From contig NW_024753943.1 of the NCBI RefSeq assembly GCF_018991925.1, positions 460,001 to 524,000 on the forward strand: a stretch of DNA of 64,000 nt, in the 5' to 3' direction. Below are positions 10,691 to 20,945 of the stretch, one piece after another. Source of the stretch: Homarus americanus (Eukaryota; Arthropoda; Malacostraca; Decapoda; Nephropidae). Both the position numbers and the translations under genes were made by a program. Numbering within the stretch: the stretch's first letter is position 1; every line of letters starts with the position of its first letter. The notes beneath the pieces are model-generated. The model was not told the DNA's origin. It made no database searches and saw nothing but the letters and a program-made list of their open reading frames with translations.

Positions 10691-11004
10691 GTCTTTTTCA
10701 GAAACGTAAGGTACAACTCCAGTAAATACCGGGTAATGAATGTACCATATATACAGTTCTTTAACCTAGACACATCAAAGAGCATTTATATTATATCTCC
10801 GTAATCCAAGGTGTGGGGTCAGGTCAGGTCGCCTACAAGCAGAGTTGGACAGTGCAGTAACCAATTAGCAAATGGCTTGTGGCAAACCAAACAGAAAGTC
10901 AAGTAGAAATGATGGTCTTGGTTGTTCCTGAACATTATGGTGGCTCTGTTTACAAATATAATTAATGTTCTGTAAATACACGTACACTAACATTAAGGCT
11001 GGAG
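10691..11004. other. unique sequence
   Basis: Mixed AT-rich DNA without repeats or open frames of interest. Confidence 0.45.
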
Positions 11005-11013
11005 GTGTGTGTG

Positions 11014-11052
<39 letters not shown>
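11005..11052. repeat. (GT)n microsatellite
   Basis: GT units with one TTA interruption at the left end. Confidence 0.97.
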
Positions 11053-11053
<1 letters not shown>

Positions 11054-11219
11054 ATTCTTCCTTTTATTACTCTAAATGACGTCATAAACTCACCTCTGAA
11101 TATCCGGACAAAATCGTGTAAACATGAGAGACGAAAATTCTACTACCAAAAGTGTTGCAGGTTGCGCTTCCCTTACCCAGCCGCTGTGTATAAATAGGTC
11201 ACTGGACAAGGCACTATGT

Positions 11220-11349
11220 GGGTGTCGGTACAGTGTCTCGAGGGTGGGTGTCGGTACAGTGTCTCGAGGGTGGGTGTCGGTACAGTGTCTCGAGGGTGGG
11301 TGTCGGTACAGTGTCTCGAGGGTGGGTGTCGGTACAGTGTCTCGAGGAT
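11220..11349. repeat. perfect 26-bp minisatellite, 5 units
   Basis: Five copies of a 26-bp unit containing GTGTCGGTACAGTGTCTCGA, identical except for one base near the right end (GAGGGTGG to GAGGATGG). The lack of divergence indicates very recent expansion. Each unit carries a CTCGAG palindrome. Confidence 0.97.
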
Positions 11350-12266
11350 GGATTATTATGAAACAATATCTTTTACCTCTATAGATCAATTTTGTAACTC
11401 TCTACCTCCTAATGTCTTCTCAACAGACTATGAACTACCCCATTCAATAGTAATTCTTCCACTATCTAAAAAATCAACAACTTTATTTATTCGTAAAAGA
11501 AGACGATATATAAATACCTACAACAGACTACAAGTTTTTAAGGCAATGCCAACATCATCAAGAGCTTTTAAATCCCACCGCCAGAGGGACAAACACGGAC
11601 CAAATATATCTTAATGTTCTTGTCAGAGTTGTACGTCTTTATTTATATCTAATATACTATAGGAATAGCCGTGTGTCTGTTTGTCTGTCTGTCTGTCTGT
11701 TCTGGGCAGTTGAAACGGCACAATCGTTCTTCATCGAACTTGGTGGAAAAATCGCAAAAAGATCGTAGAGTGGAACAAACCTGGTCCCATGTTGATGGTT
11801 TCTTTATGAAGGCATTAATTAACCAGTTTATTTACGGAAAACGATGCAAGTCTACGGACTTGGCGCACCCTCATTCGCTGTACGCTGTCAGCCGGACAGC
11901 GGTTGCGCGGTAGCCAAGCACGAGCGTTCAAACTTTCACCGGGCACGAAGGGCCCGCGATCACTTATATACTCGACGTTATCATTGTACTCAAGGGGCTA
12001 AGTTATCGTACTCACGGTGGTTAAACACCTTAGTTATTAAAAATTATAACATCAACTGACTAAGACAATCACAGGAAGATCACAAGACATGATGGATAAC
12101 TTCACCAAGGGAAGAGTATGGCTGACGTGGTAAGAGACGAACAGGAGGGATGAAGGGAAGAACAACAGAAGATAAAGAAGGCACAACTTACTGTAGCCAG
12201 GGAGGCCCAGTGCGTGTCGCCACCTCCCATGTCTTGGCTCTCACGTACCTACAGGAGGAAAATATT
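11350..12266. other. unique sequence with a GTCT microsatellite and possible interspersed repeat
   Basis: 11350-11614 is open in one frame (Lys/Arg-rich, no recognised domain). At 11640-11701 an AT-rich leader and GGAATAGCCG run into GTCTGTCTGTCT repeats, a layout common in dispersed invertebrate repeats. 11702-11960 is relatively GC-rich and unique, including GGGCACGAAGGGCCCGCG at 11940. No gene is called. Confidence 0.45.
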
Positions 12267-12270
12267 GGTA

Positions 12271-12272
<2 letters not shown>

Positions 12273-12339
<67 letters not shown>

Positions 12340-12440
12340 TCTACTATTACTCCTCCTCCTAATAATAGTACTACTACTACTATTATTATTATTCCTACTG
12401 CTATTACTACTAATACCACTGCTACTACTACTACTATAAA
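12273..12440. repeat. (AAT)n microsatellite grading into CTA/TAT triplets
   Basis: Pure AAT units at 12273-12339 followed by degenerate CTACTACTATT triplets. Asn, Ile or Leu homopolymer frames here are artefacts. Confidence 0.97.
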
Positions 12441-12540
12441 TAATGGTTGTCCCTTGTGTAACGAGGATGGCCAGCCCATGGCCCACCTAAGCGTGAATTT
12501 GTTTAACGTATAGAAGCTGTCGCCAACACAACAACCACAC

Positions 12541-12797
12541 TTTTAAGTTAGTGAGTTGCATGACCCAGTGTCAAGGAATAGTCCGAGAAGACCGGACAAC
12601 TCGCCATCTGCACTGGCTAACCATTGCCCCGGAATACGATCCGCAAATCGAGTAACATCCAGGTTCCCAATTACTGCTGGGTAGACAGAGGCAAATGGTT
12701 TAAAGAAACTTGCCCATAGTTTCACCCTGCCCGATGATCGAACCCGGGTCCGCTCGCTTGCGAGGCGAGCATGATGACCATTACACCACAGGTCGCC
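12541..12797 (-). mobile_element. tRNA-derived SINE (SINE1), minus strand
   Basis: Reading the minus strand from 12797: GCGACCTGTGG and TGTAATGG give an A-box-like promoter (about 12779-12790), then CTCGC-CTCGCAA-GCGAG, a perfect 5-bp anticodon-type stem with a 7-base loop (CGC in anticodon position), then GGTTCGATCAT as B box (12734-12744). The acceptor and T stems no longer pair, so this is not a working tRNA. The body includes a central block (12661-12686) that recurs in the SINE at 52.1 kb. Any function would be RNA polymerase III transcription with retroposition by a partner LINE, as known for SINEs. The 3' end is not sharply defined; about 12541 is my estimate. Confidence 0.82.
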
Positions 12798-12799
12798 AC

Positions 12800-13240
12800 A
12801 CTACGTGGTGCTACCACCACCACCACCAACTACTATTGCTATCTTAATACTCAAAATTTATATAATGAAACAACTAGAGAAGACAGTTAAAAAACTCACT
12901 CAGATGGTCGAAATCCCTTAGTAAAGACATAGAATTTATACCCTTATCCCTGTTTGTTGTTGTCAGTCGCTCACTCACCTGATATTATCTGCAACTGATT
13001 TATTTCTCAAAGGAAAAACAAAAGATACAATAGCAAAATAATAGACACAGTTTAAAGGGGGGGGGGGTGAGTGTTGCTTTATATAAATGGCCATTATAAC
13101 AAACACGTTTCAGGGGTGCCATTATAATAACAAAAACACGTTTTATGTTAAGGGGTGCCAACATTACCACCTAACCTAACTAAAGTGATCGATTCAGTTT
13201 TTTATGAAAGACTCGACAAAAACAAAGACAGATTCGTTTT
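12800..13240. other. unique AT-rich spacer
   Basis: Contains CACCAC triplets near 12810, a G-run at 13059-13067, and two copies of an AGGGGTGCCA-containing segment (13112 and 13150). No gene seen. Confidence 0.5.
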
Positions 13241-13264
13241 GTCTCTCTGTCCATCTGTCTGTCC

Positions 13265-13300
<36 letters not shown>
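13241..13300. repeat. (GTCT)n microsatellite
   Basis: GTCT/CTGT tetranucleotides, pure from about 13264, followed by an AT-rich unique stretch with a short CCTAACCT motif at 13443. Confidence 0.96.
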
Positions 13301-13301
<1 letters not shown>

Positions 13302-13470
13302 CTTTCACGCTAACGTTAAAAATTTAGTCCGATCTTTATATAAAAAAATAATAATAACTAAGTACTGTACAATTTTTTCCCTCAATATGGGTCAAAAGTT
13401 TCCCGGGAAAATCGTAAATTTAATGAATTCTTCTTAACAACTTAACCTAACCTCATAATACACAAATTAT

Positions 13471-13570
13471 AGCTCACAAAACTCACACAAAGAGCTCACA
13501 AAACTCACACAACAGTTATAGCTCACAAGACTCACATAACAGTTATAGATCACAATATTCACAAAACTAT
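13471..13570. repeat. degenerate 22-28-bp repeat (AGCTCACAAAACTCACA)
   Basis: Four to five copies of AGCTCACAAAACTCACACAA with variable linkers (CAGTTAT or AG). Confidence 0.8.
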
Positions 13571-13759
13571 CCGCTAAGTAATAACTGGAACACATAACAA
13601 CAACAACAACAACTAACAACAACCACAACATCACATAAGAACTTTCCCACAACCCCAGCGGGACAATTTTCCTTCACTTGGACAGATACAGACAAAATCA
13701 TCCCTCGTATAATTTCCTATTGGACAAAATATTCATCCTAATTTCCCCTAACTGGACAG

Positions 13760-14005
13760 AATGCCACCATTTAATACACCATAACCACTACAATACACTA
13801 TCACTACCACAATACACCACTACAATACACTATCACTATACTACATCACCATCATTACAATACACCACTACACTACCACAATACGCCCCCACCACTACAC
13901 CACTGCAATACACCACCACAATACACCACCACCACCACTATAATACACTATCACCACCACAATACACCACCATCACCACTACAATACACCACTACCACCA
14001 ACATA
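13760..14005. repeat. degenerate CACCACTACAATACAC repeat
   Basis: Repeated ACCACTACAATACACTATC blocks with CAC and TAC triplets, about 240 bp. The encoded Thr/His/Tyr frame is compositional. Confidence 0.88.
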
Positions 14006-14009
14006 CAGC

Positions 14010-14200
14010 AGTAAGGTTGAGTTGGCAGTGGGGGAGTGGAGTCGGGGTCGCCGCGAGGTTTGCATAGGGAGTTTCGAATCCCGCTTAATCCTCTTAATGT
14101 GCTGGGACGCCTGACTGCCCACTCCGCCGAGAACAACCTTACTCCATCCTGTGGCTGCTTGGGGGATGAAAGTGGTGGTGCCTACTCCATAAACCTTCTA
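14010..14200 (+). mobile_element. candidate tRNA-derived SINE or small terminal-inverted-repeat element
   Basis: An A-box-like TTGGCAGTGGGG (about 14022-14033) is followed 38-48 bp later by a strong B box, GTTTCGAATCCC (14071-14082), the spacing expected for a pol III tRNA promoter. The downstream body to about 14200 is unique. It lacks the central block shared by the other two SINEs. A perfect 10-bp inverted repeat, AGTAAGGTTG (14010-14019) and CAACCTTACT (14134-14143), brackets the promoter part, so a small non-autonomous DNA element is the alternative. Confidence 0.45.
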
Positions 14201-14214
14201 CCAGTCAAGGTGTA

Positions 14215-14390
14215 ACACATGGTACCAGTCTAGCTACCAGTCACTATCAAGCTACCAGTCACTCTCAAAGTATCGTGCAGTAATTTCAAGTTACTTCAAC
14301 TATGATGCTGCCAGTCACTTTTAAGCCTCCAGTCACTATCAAATTACCAGTCACTGTCAAAGAACCAGTCACTATCAAGCTACCACCCAT
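14215..14390. repeat. ~19-bp tandem repeat (CTACCAGTCACTATCAAG)
   Basis: About eight diverged units of CTACCAGTCACTATCAAG, interrupted by a short non-repeat segment near 14270-14310. Confidence 0.88.
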
Positions 14391-14430
14391 AGTCATAATA
14401 ATGTACAGTCTACTCCAAAAAAAACTATCT

Positions 14431-14458
14431 GTCAAAATCCTTCGTCCATTGTGTCATG
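14431..14458 (-). repeat. 28-bp segment shared with the SINE2 3' tail
   Basis: GTCAAAATCCTTCGTCC and the next eleven bases match 51883-51910 at 25 of 28 positions in the same orientation. It may be a fragment of a dispersed element whose other parts have decayed. Confidence 0.6.
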
Positions 14459-14578
14459 TTTTTTCAACACAATTTTGTAAAGATAATTCTTAGAGTGACT
14501 ATAAAGCTATAGTCAAACACTAAGCCATACTTGAGTTAGAGAATACTCCTGCTCCTTTACTAGCGTGACACCTGAGTA

Positions 14579-14739
14579 CAGTGATACCTCTGTTTAACGG
14601 ATTATATGGGAGAACGTAGTTCGTTATATCGTTGGGATAGTACAGTCCATTATATCGAGGTCCGTTAGATGTAAAACCTCCATATAACGGACTATACCCA
14701 TAAGATTGAAGTTCGTTTAATGGAGGTTTTACAGGACTG
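14579..14739. mobile_element. MITE, Tigger/pogo-like terminal inverted repeats
   Basis: Left end CAGTGATACCTCTGTTTAAC; the right end read in reverse begins CAGTCCTGTAAAACCTC and continues CATTAAACG. The ends share CAGT and ACCTCnnTTTAACG-type sequence after a short offset. TA (14577-14578) precedes the left end, while TG follows the right end, so the expected TA duplication is imperfect. The interior holds CCGTTAKATCG-type motifs repeated in both orientations. At 161 bp it has no coding capacity. The Tigger/pogo family call rests on remembered terminal motifs. Confidence 0.6.
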
Positions 14740-14746
14740 TGAGTAG

Positions 14747-15024
14747 CCTAGCCTAGCCTAACGTAACGTAACGTAACGTAGCCTAACCAAACCAAATCAT
14801 AGTAAACCAAACCAAACCATTCTGATGTTAACCATACCTAGACAGTCGTGTGTACAATAATATTTTACTTCAGTATTAGTTTAATGTTTACAGTAAATAT
14901 TAAAGGGATATAGGAAGCCTTACCGTTGTTCATCCACCGCTAGTGAAGGAGACTTTACTCATGGTTAATATCGGTAAAATGTATCACAGGGTTAGGTTAG
15001 GTTAGGTTAGGTTAGGTTAGGTCG
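14747..15024. repeat. interstitial telomere-like pentamers (CCTAG, CGTAA, CCAAA, GGTTA)
   Basis: 14747-14812 shows runs of AGCCT, AACGT and AACCA pentamers. 14993-15024 is a run of about six GGTTA units, the arthropod telomeric pentamer in one orientation. The interval between is unique. Confidence 0.9.
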
Positions 15025-15906
15025 TATCTGAGGAAGGAGGAAGTGGTTGTGGTGTTGATGAGAGAGTTCTGGGTCAAGCGCTATTCATTACACCTATAGG
15101 AGAGGAGGGCTGGCGAAATTATACGTCTGGCGTTGTGGATCAACTGAATGCCTCTGCTGGCTTTGTAGTTATGACATGAATGTGTCAATTACAAAGGGGA
15201 TTTTTTTTTAGTTGTGTGAAAGTAAAAAAAAAAATGGTCAGCACATTATTCTTATTTTCTTTGTTGATGTAATAGAGGCTGGTAATGAGAGGTAAATCAC
15301 CTTTATAAAAACTATACGCCTCTCTTCCAACACCCTTTATCCACAAAAGCACAAAAAAATAGACAAATTAATACAATAAAACCCCCTTTATTTGCGAGCG
15401 GCTATTGTTTCCACCAACTAATAAGGGACAAAAAGTTTAGGATATTCAATTAATGATAGTTTTTTTTTTCCCATTCTTTTCATCATCTCTCCAGCGAGGA
15501 ACAAACCTTTGACGACAACTTCAATTTGAGAAAATAATTGCGGCCGCGACGATGCTGTCCTGAACGACCACCACCGTCTTTGAGGAACAACTGGCAGGTC
15601 TGGCTGAGGGAATTAGCCCGAAGCTCCAGGCGACTTAGACCCTGTCCTCACCTCTCTCTCTCAAAAAAAAAAAAAAAAAAAAACTCATACGTTAAATTTT
15701 CCCCTTTAATCAAGACACTGGGAACCATTCCTAACTAGTTTACCAAAGTTTCGACATATGAAAAGACAGCAAAAATGACATCGAAATTGCACTGAGACTC
15801 TACCATACCCAGGAGTGTTCATTTACCTCCTTAGTTAAGAGATGGGATTAAAATCTACGAATCTCTGACAGTCCAGACCCAGAGCGGCATTACCTTACGA
15901 TAATCT
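15025..15906. other. unique sequence with poly(A) tract
   Basis: Mixed AT-rich DNA. 15539-15662 is more GC-rich and ends CTCTCTCTC then 21 A residues (15663-15683), which could be the tail of an old retroposed copy, though no source or target duplication is visible. No gene called. Confidence 0.45.
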
Positions 15907-15928
15907 GGTCTGTCTGTCTGTCTGTCTA
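15907..15928. repeat. (GTCT)n microsatellite
   Basis: Five GTCT units. Confidence 0.95.
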
Positions 15929-16510
15929 CTACTTCAATATGGTCGTTTATAGATAATTCCTTGGTATGTTTGATGACCTTAAGTTAGTGGTAGACGAGGC
16001 TGGTCTTCTCACACGACAAACTTCCCGAGGCACCAATTATAATTCCTTCTGGATGATAACACACTAAACTCCCGAGAGGCGGTACAAGATATCCCCCTTC
16101 GCTAAATTCCTCGGACTCTGGAAAGCTTGAAGTTGGAGGCGACGTTCCAGCTATTCAATCTAATCCTCCCAGTTATAGGATTCCACTCCAGGTCTCCGAT
16201 AAAAGAAATTAAGCCAAATCCTCCCCGACATTGGCTCTTCACTTTTGTTTAGTTTCAGCCTCCACTCGAGAGTCTGGTCGGGTTGGAAACTTTATCCGCT
16301 TATATCCAAAAACTTCCAAAAATCCACAAATCGTGTTTTTTTTTGTGTACTCAAGGAATATTCTCAAGAGTCGTGAGGCCAAATCCATGGAATTTTCTTC
16401 TTCAATGAGATTTTCACATTTGTTTAATATTTTTTTTCCCGGTGATAATTTTTTTTTATTTGTTAAGTGAATCCTCATTATTATTTCGATTTTTTTTTAT
16501 AAATTTCTAG
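15929..16510. other. unique sequence, T-rich at its 3' end
   Basis: No repeat. 16430-16500 is T-rich and ends ttctag, which would serve as a polypyrimidine tract and splice acceptor for the candidate exon that follows. Confidence 0.4.
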
Positions 16511-16718
16511 ACGAATCCGCAGTTTGTGTCCAAAATGACCAAAATACAGAATTAGTTCCCCCATGCACTGTAATCACTGTCTGTTCCACACCACAACTTG
16601 CTCCAACAGTCGAGGCTAAGTGGTGGACAGCGGTATTTACTAGTGCGGAAACCAACAGTGTAGCGCCCCTGCAGGAGGTTGTCTCGTCCTCACTGCGGTT
16701 CACCAAGACCACCTCCAG
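16511..16718 (+). other. speculative internal exon
   Basis: After the acceptor-like TTTATAAATTTCTAG, one plus-strand frame is open from 16513 to beyond 16718, where CCTCCAG is followed by GTACCC, a weak donor. The peptide includes TVEAKWWTAVFTSAE and matches no family I recognise. The minus strand is also open over the same bases (91 codons, 16497-16772), which weakens the case for either. Listed only because this is one of few non-repetitive, balanced-composition open stretches. Confidence 0.15.
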
Positions 16719-18088
16719 GTACCCGGTGCTGCCTAACATCTCCCGGTACATATTTCCTCTAAAAACCCACAATTAACGTAGCTTTTAATATAATAGTACT
16801 GTATAGTTATTAATTTAGCTTAAAAAGGTATATGGAGTATTTCTCACTGTCAACGTCAGTGATTTCGTGAACTCGCGCAGAGGAGATCATCTAGTCTTTC
16901 CTGGGAGAAGAAAAGGTATACTTGAGAGAGTCAAGACACCAATACAACCCAACAGGAAACTTTTCTTCTCGTGTCCACTTTGGATCAGAAGAAACATTTA
17001 CCGTCTAAGAGAAGATAAGCCTTGAGAGTCCTCCTCGTACATCCTCACTACCATAAATTGGGCTGAACTTGTATACCGAGACAGCAAAAGAAGTTGGATA
17101 TTATTGTGGCAACATTCAAGGACTCACTCTCCAGTTAAGCACTAAACTGCCCTTCACCTCTCACCACTCTTTACTGATCTCACTAAATTCTGGCGTCAAG
17201 TTCTTAAGCGAGTCATTCTAATTCTGAACCATCTCAGTCGCTGCGAAATTCAAAGGAGGTGACACTTGTGAGGCTTAACGGTTTGGCGGGGTCCACCTGG
17301 TCATGAGGTTCTTAGCCCTGGATAGGTGACTTCCCCCAGTAACATAACCAAGTCGTGGGGGGAATGTAGAGAGTACATGTGGTGGTGGTGGAGGAAACGA
17401 GGGAGGAGAGGGGACAGAAACACCCACCAGATGGACACACGGGCGTGGTGTTGTCTCCCGCTAGCACAGGTTTTGAGAGCAGTCAGTTCATCTTTTACGA
17501 ACACTAAGGGAGGGGAGAGATACTAAAGGAAACTGCATGTACGTGAAGTCTACACAATCTTTCAAGAAATTCACCACCAAGTGACCTTCAGAACTACAGT
17601 AGAAAAATCAACAACTGAATCCTATTAATAAGAAATAAGCTGAAAGATCAAGTAGTGTTCAGGAGTTTCAACAAATTTCAAAGCCAGGAAGCTAAGCACT
17701 TCCTATTCAGAACACATCCAATACCTCAAGACTTTAAGATCATCGCCCTACTTTGCATATCCCAGGCGATTATAGAAGCGACGTTATGCCCGCAGCGATT
17801 TGGCCATTGCAACATCTCATAACGGAGTAATGGAGTCGAGCGAAAACCGGGGTGATAATGGCCCCGAGGCGGCATCTTGGGTTTCTGGCTTTGGTGGTCA
17901 CGTCCGGTAAACATTCCGTGCTGTATCTTCCTCACCTCAACCCTGAATTACAGAAGTGGGAGCGGGAAGGTGTGGTTCAGATGGCACCAGGTCATTCAAA
18001 GCTTTACCTTAAGTGAGGCACTGAACGACTCTGAGGAATAGTGCCATAAAAGTGGATGTTCACAGATTGTTGACTTTATGATGTCAAA
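16719..18088. other. longest low-repeat stretch, no gene recognised
   Basis: About 1.4 kb with no tandem structure except a GTGGTGGTGG patch at 17380. 17750-17930 is distinctly more GC-rich than its surroundings and could be conserved non-coding DNA or a short exon, but no frame is convincing. Confidence 0.4.
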
Positions 18089-18117
18089 ACACACACACAC
18101 ACACATACACACACACG
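18089..18117. repeat. (CA)n microsatellite
   Basis: CA units with one TA interruption, embedded in AT-rich unique DNA (18118-18594). Confidence 0.95.
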
Positions 18118-18594
18118 AGAACAATAAAATCATATACCCTAATATTGCTTCGCCTGAATGTCCCCCATATACACAAACAACTCCCTAAACAAACTCTCTA
18201 AAACCTCTTTAATACAGTGTTAATAAACCTTAAATAATCCCTCAATCTACACAAATAATCTGTATCAAATTCTACACCTCGTAAGATTTTCCTTTAACGT
18301 CCAAACTTAAAAAAAAAATCGTTCTTCTTTCTAAAACAATATTCAGAGTCTAATTAGTAAATAAACCTGAAATACTAAAACCATTTGGCACCTTCATTAT
18401 GGACCTAAGAGACCTCGTCGACTCCTCGGTACTAACAGCGCCACAATAGCCACTTGACGGAGGAGTGAGCGAGGCATCTTGAGAGTTGTCGCGACACTGT
18501 TTTTCATCACGATGTTTCAAGACCCAGAGAGATGGATCACCTCCTTAGCGCCCACGTCCTTCCTGTTTCACTTTATCCCTGAACGATATATGGG

Positions 18595-18775
18595 CTTGTT
18601 ATCCTTACACATAGCCCTCTTGTTGTTCTTACTGTTCTTACACATGGCCCTCTTGTTCTTACTGTTATTCTTACACATGGACCTCTTATACTTCTTACTG
18701 TTCCACTCTACACATGGCCCAGTTGTTCCACCTGTTCCACCCTACATATGAAACCAATTGTTCCACCAGTTCCAT
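18595..18775. repeat. 36-39-bp tandem repeat, about 4 units
   Basis: TTCTTACTGTTCTTACACATG then GCCCTC-like unit with length changes in multiples of three; the last copies diverge to CCACCTGTTCCACCC. A Leu-rich frame through it is a repeat effect. Confidence 0.85.
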
Positions 18776-18836
18776 TCTACCACAACGAGACATAGTGGAC
18801 TTGGAAGAAAGAATGGAAGGAGAGGATGGGAGAGGA

Positions 18837-18923
18837 GGAAGGAAGGAAGGAAGGAAGGAAGGAAGGAAGGAAGGAAGGAAGGAAGGAAGGAAGGAAGGAA
18901 GGAAGGAAGGAAGGAAGGAAGGG
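18837..18923. repeat. (GGAA)n microsatellite
   Basis: About 21 uninterrupted GGAA units. Confidence 0.98.
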
Positions 18924-19018
18924 AGAGGGCGATGTAGGAAAGGCGACTCAGCGGTGATACCCCCAAAGGCCTATCTGTGCGGCGCTAGTCAGTGGTTATG
19001 TGAGGTCGGTTACATCTA

Positions 19019-19085
19019 AACAAACACTTCATTACAAACTAACAAACACTTCATTACAAACTAACAAACACTTCATTTCAAACTA
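19019..19085. repeat. 22-bp tandem repeat, 3 units
   Basis: AACAAACACTTCATTACAAA with CT recurs three times, nearly perfect. 19086-19355 beyond it is AT-rich and unique. Confidence 0.93.
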
Positions 19086-19355
19086 AACCAAAGATGAAAA
19101 ATAAATGAAGAGTGAAAGGACAACGAATATTTATCAACATGTCTTAACTTTTTATTGTAATTTGTATATAATTTTTTTTGAAGGTTAAGAAAATAATGAG
19201 AATCAACATCTAAAATTATAATCTGGGAATCAATGATGTAATTAAAATAGAAACTCAACTACTTTACCATGTGTGTGTGTTTAAAGTTAGAGGTTAATAC
19301 ATGTTAATTCACCAAATACATTTCTTACTGTTATACACAAGGAACACAACACTGA

Positions 19356-20023
19356 ACAACTTCCTATTACTCATCTTGTTAGCTTCCTCTTACTCATCTT
19401 GTCAGCTTCCTCTTACTCATCTTGTCAGGTTCCTCTTACTCATCTTGTCAGGTTCCTCTTACTCATCTTGTTAGCTTCCTCTTACTCATCTTGTTAGCTT
19501 CCTCTTACCCATCTTGTCAGGTTCCTCTTACTCATCTTGTTAGCTTCCTCTTACTCATCTTGTCAGGTTCCTCTTACTCATCTTGTCAGGTTCCTCTTAC
19601 TCATCTTGTCAGGTTCCTCTTACTCATCTTGTTAGCTTCCTCTTACTCATCTTGTTAGCTTCCTCTTACTCATCTTGTTAGCTTCCTCTTACTCATCTTG
19701 TCAGGTTCCTCTTACTCATCTTGTTAGCTTCCTCTTACTCATCTTGTCAGGTTCCTCTTACTCATCTTGTTAGCTTCCTCTTACTCATCTTGTCAGCTTC
19801 CTCTTACTCATCTTGTCAGGTTCCTCTTACTCATCTTGTTAGCTTCCTCTTACTCATCTTGTCAGGTTCCTCTTACTCATCTTGTCAGGTTCCTCTTACT
19901 CATCTTGTCAGGTTCCTCTTACTCATCTTGTTAGCTTCCTCTTACTCATCTTGTTAGCTTCCTCTTACTCATCTTGTTAGCTTCCTCTTACTCATCTTGT
20001 CAGGTTCCTCTTACTCATCTTGT
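19356..20023. repeat. 23-bp minisatellite, about 29 units with ordered variants
   Basis: Unit CTTCCTCTTACTCATCTTGT plus three bases. Three variants are distinguished by the junction: GTTAGC (T), GTCAGC (C), GTCAGG (G). Read from 19379 the order is TCGGTTGTGGGTTTGTGTCGTGGGTTTG. Units 7-15 and 20-28 carry the same variant string, so a 13-unit (299-bp) block was duplicated. Open frames of 78 codons repeat at the same 299-bp spacing. Confidence 0.96.
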
Positions 20024-20095
20024 TCTTCCACGTCTTGAACTCATCAATCACCAGCCTATATACACCGTTGATATTGCTAAAGTCATCACACACAT

Positions 20096-20685
20096 TACGT
20101 TGTTAGTGGCCCACAATCCACAGATAAGGTTGTTAGTGGCCCACAATCCTACAGATAAGGTTGTTAGTGGCCCCAATCCACCACAAATAAGGTTGTTAGT
20201 ACAATCCACCACAGATAAGGTTGTTGGTACAATCCACCACAGATAAAGTTGTTAGTACAATCCACAGAACAAGGTTGTTAGTGCCCACAATCCACCACAG
20301 ATAAAGTTGTTAGTGGCCCACAATCACACAGATAAAGTTGATAGTGGCCCACAATCCACCACAGAAGTTGTTAGTGGCCACAATCACACAGATAAAGTTG
20401 TTAGTGGCCCACAATCAACCACAGATAAAGTTGATAGTGACCCCAACCCACACAGATAAGGTTGTTAGTACAATCCACCACAGATAAGGTTGTTAGTGGC
20501 CCACAATCCACCACAGATAAAGCTGATAGTGGCCCCAATCCACCACAGAAGTTGTTAGTGGCCCACAATCCACCACAGATAAAGTTGTTAGTGGCCCACA
20601 ATCCACCACAGATAAAGTTGTTAGTGGCCCACAATCCACCACAGATAAAGTTGTTAGTGACGCAAAATCCACCACAAAACCTTCC
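20096..20685. repeat. 33-bp minisatellite with irregular units
   Basis: Unit contains AGTTGTTAGTGGCCCACAAT and CCACCACAGATAA. The left half has many deletions of 2-12 bp; the right half (20546-20680) is regular. The 11-residue periodic peptide on both strands is an artefact. Confidence 0.94.
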
Positions 20686-20688
20686 ACC

Positions 20689-20691
<3 letters not shown>

Positions 20692-20721
<30 letters not shown>
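20692..20721. repeat. (CT)n microsatellite
   Basis: About 15 CT units. 20722-20945 is unique and leads into the largest array. Confidence 0.97.
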
Positions 20722-20723
<2 letters not shown>

Positions 20724-20945
20724 AGGTTATTCGCCCTGTACAGAATCAACAAACACCAATTATATTCTACTACATACACAAGGTACTCGACCAAGCTGCA
20801 CAGTACACACAGCTCCGTCGTATTGCCTCATGCAGTACACTCGTATTAAACCTAAACAAAAATAAACCACCTTGATAACAGATACAATTCCCTATGTACT
20901 TTATACTGCAGCACTCGACACACACTGCTGGTCCAGGGAGCCTCA

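Noticed and set aside
12725..12797. Functional tRNA-Ala(CGC) gene on the minus strand
   Set aside because: A and B boxes and the anticodon stem exist, but the acceptor and T stems do not pair and the sequence continues as a SINE body.
14993..15024. True telomere or chromosome fusion point
   Set aside because: Only about six units, with several other short tracts in both orientations; more like dispersed microsatellites.
15539..15683. Processed pseudogene or retroposed transcript ending in poly(A)
   Set aside because: No recognisable source gene, no target duplication, and the A-run may be an ordinary microsatellite next to CT repeats.
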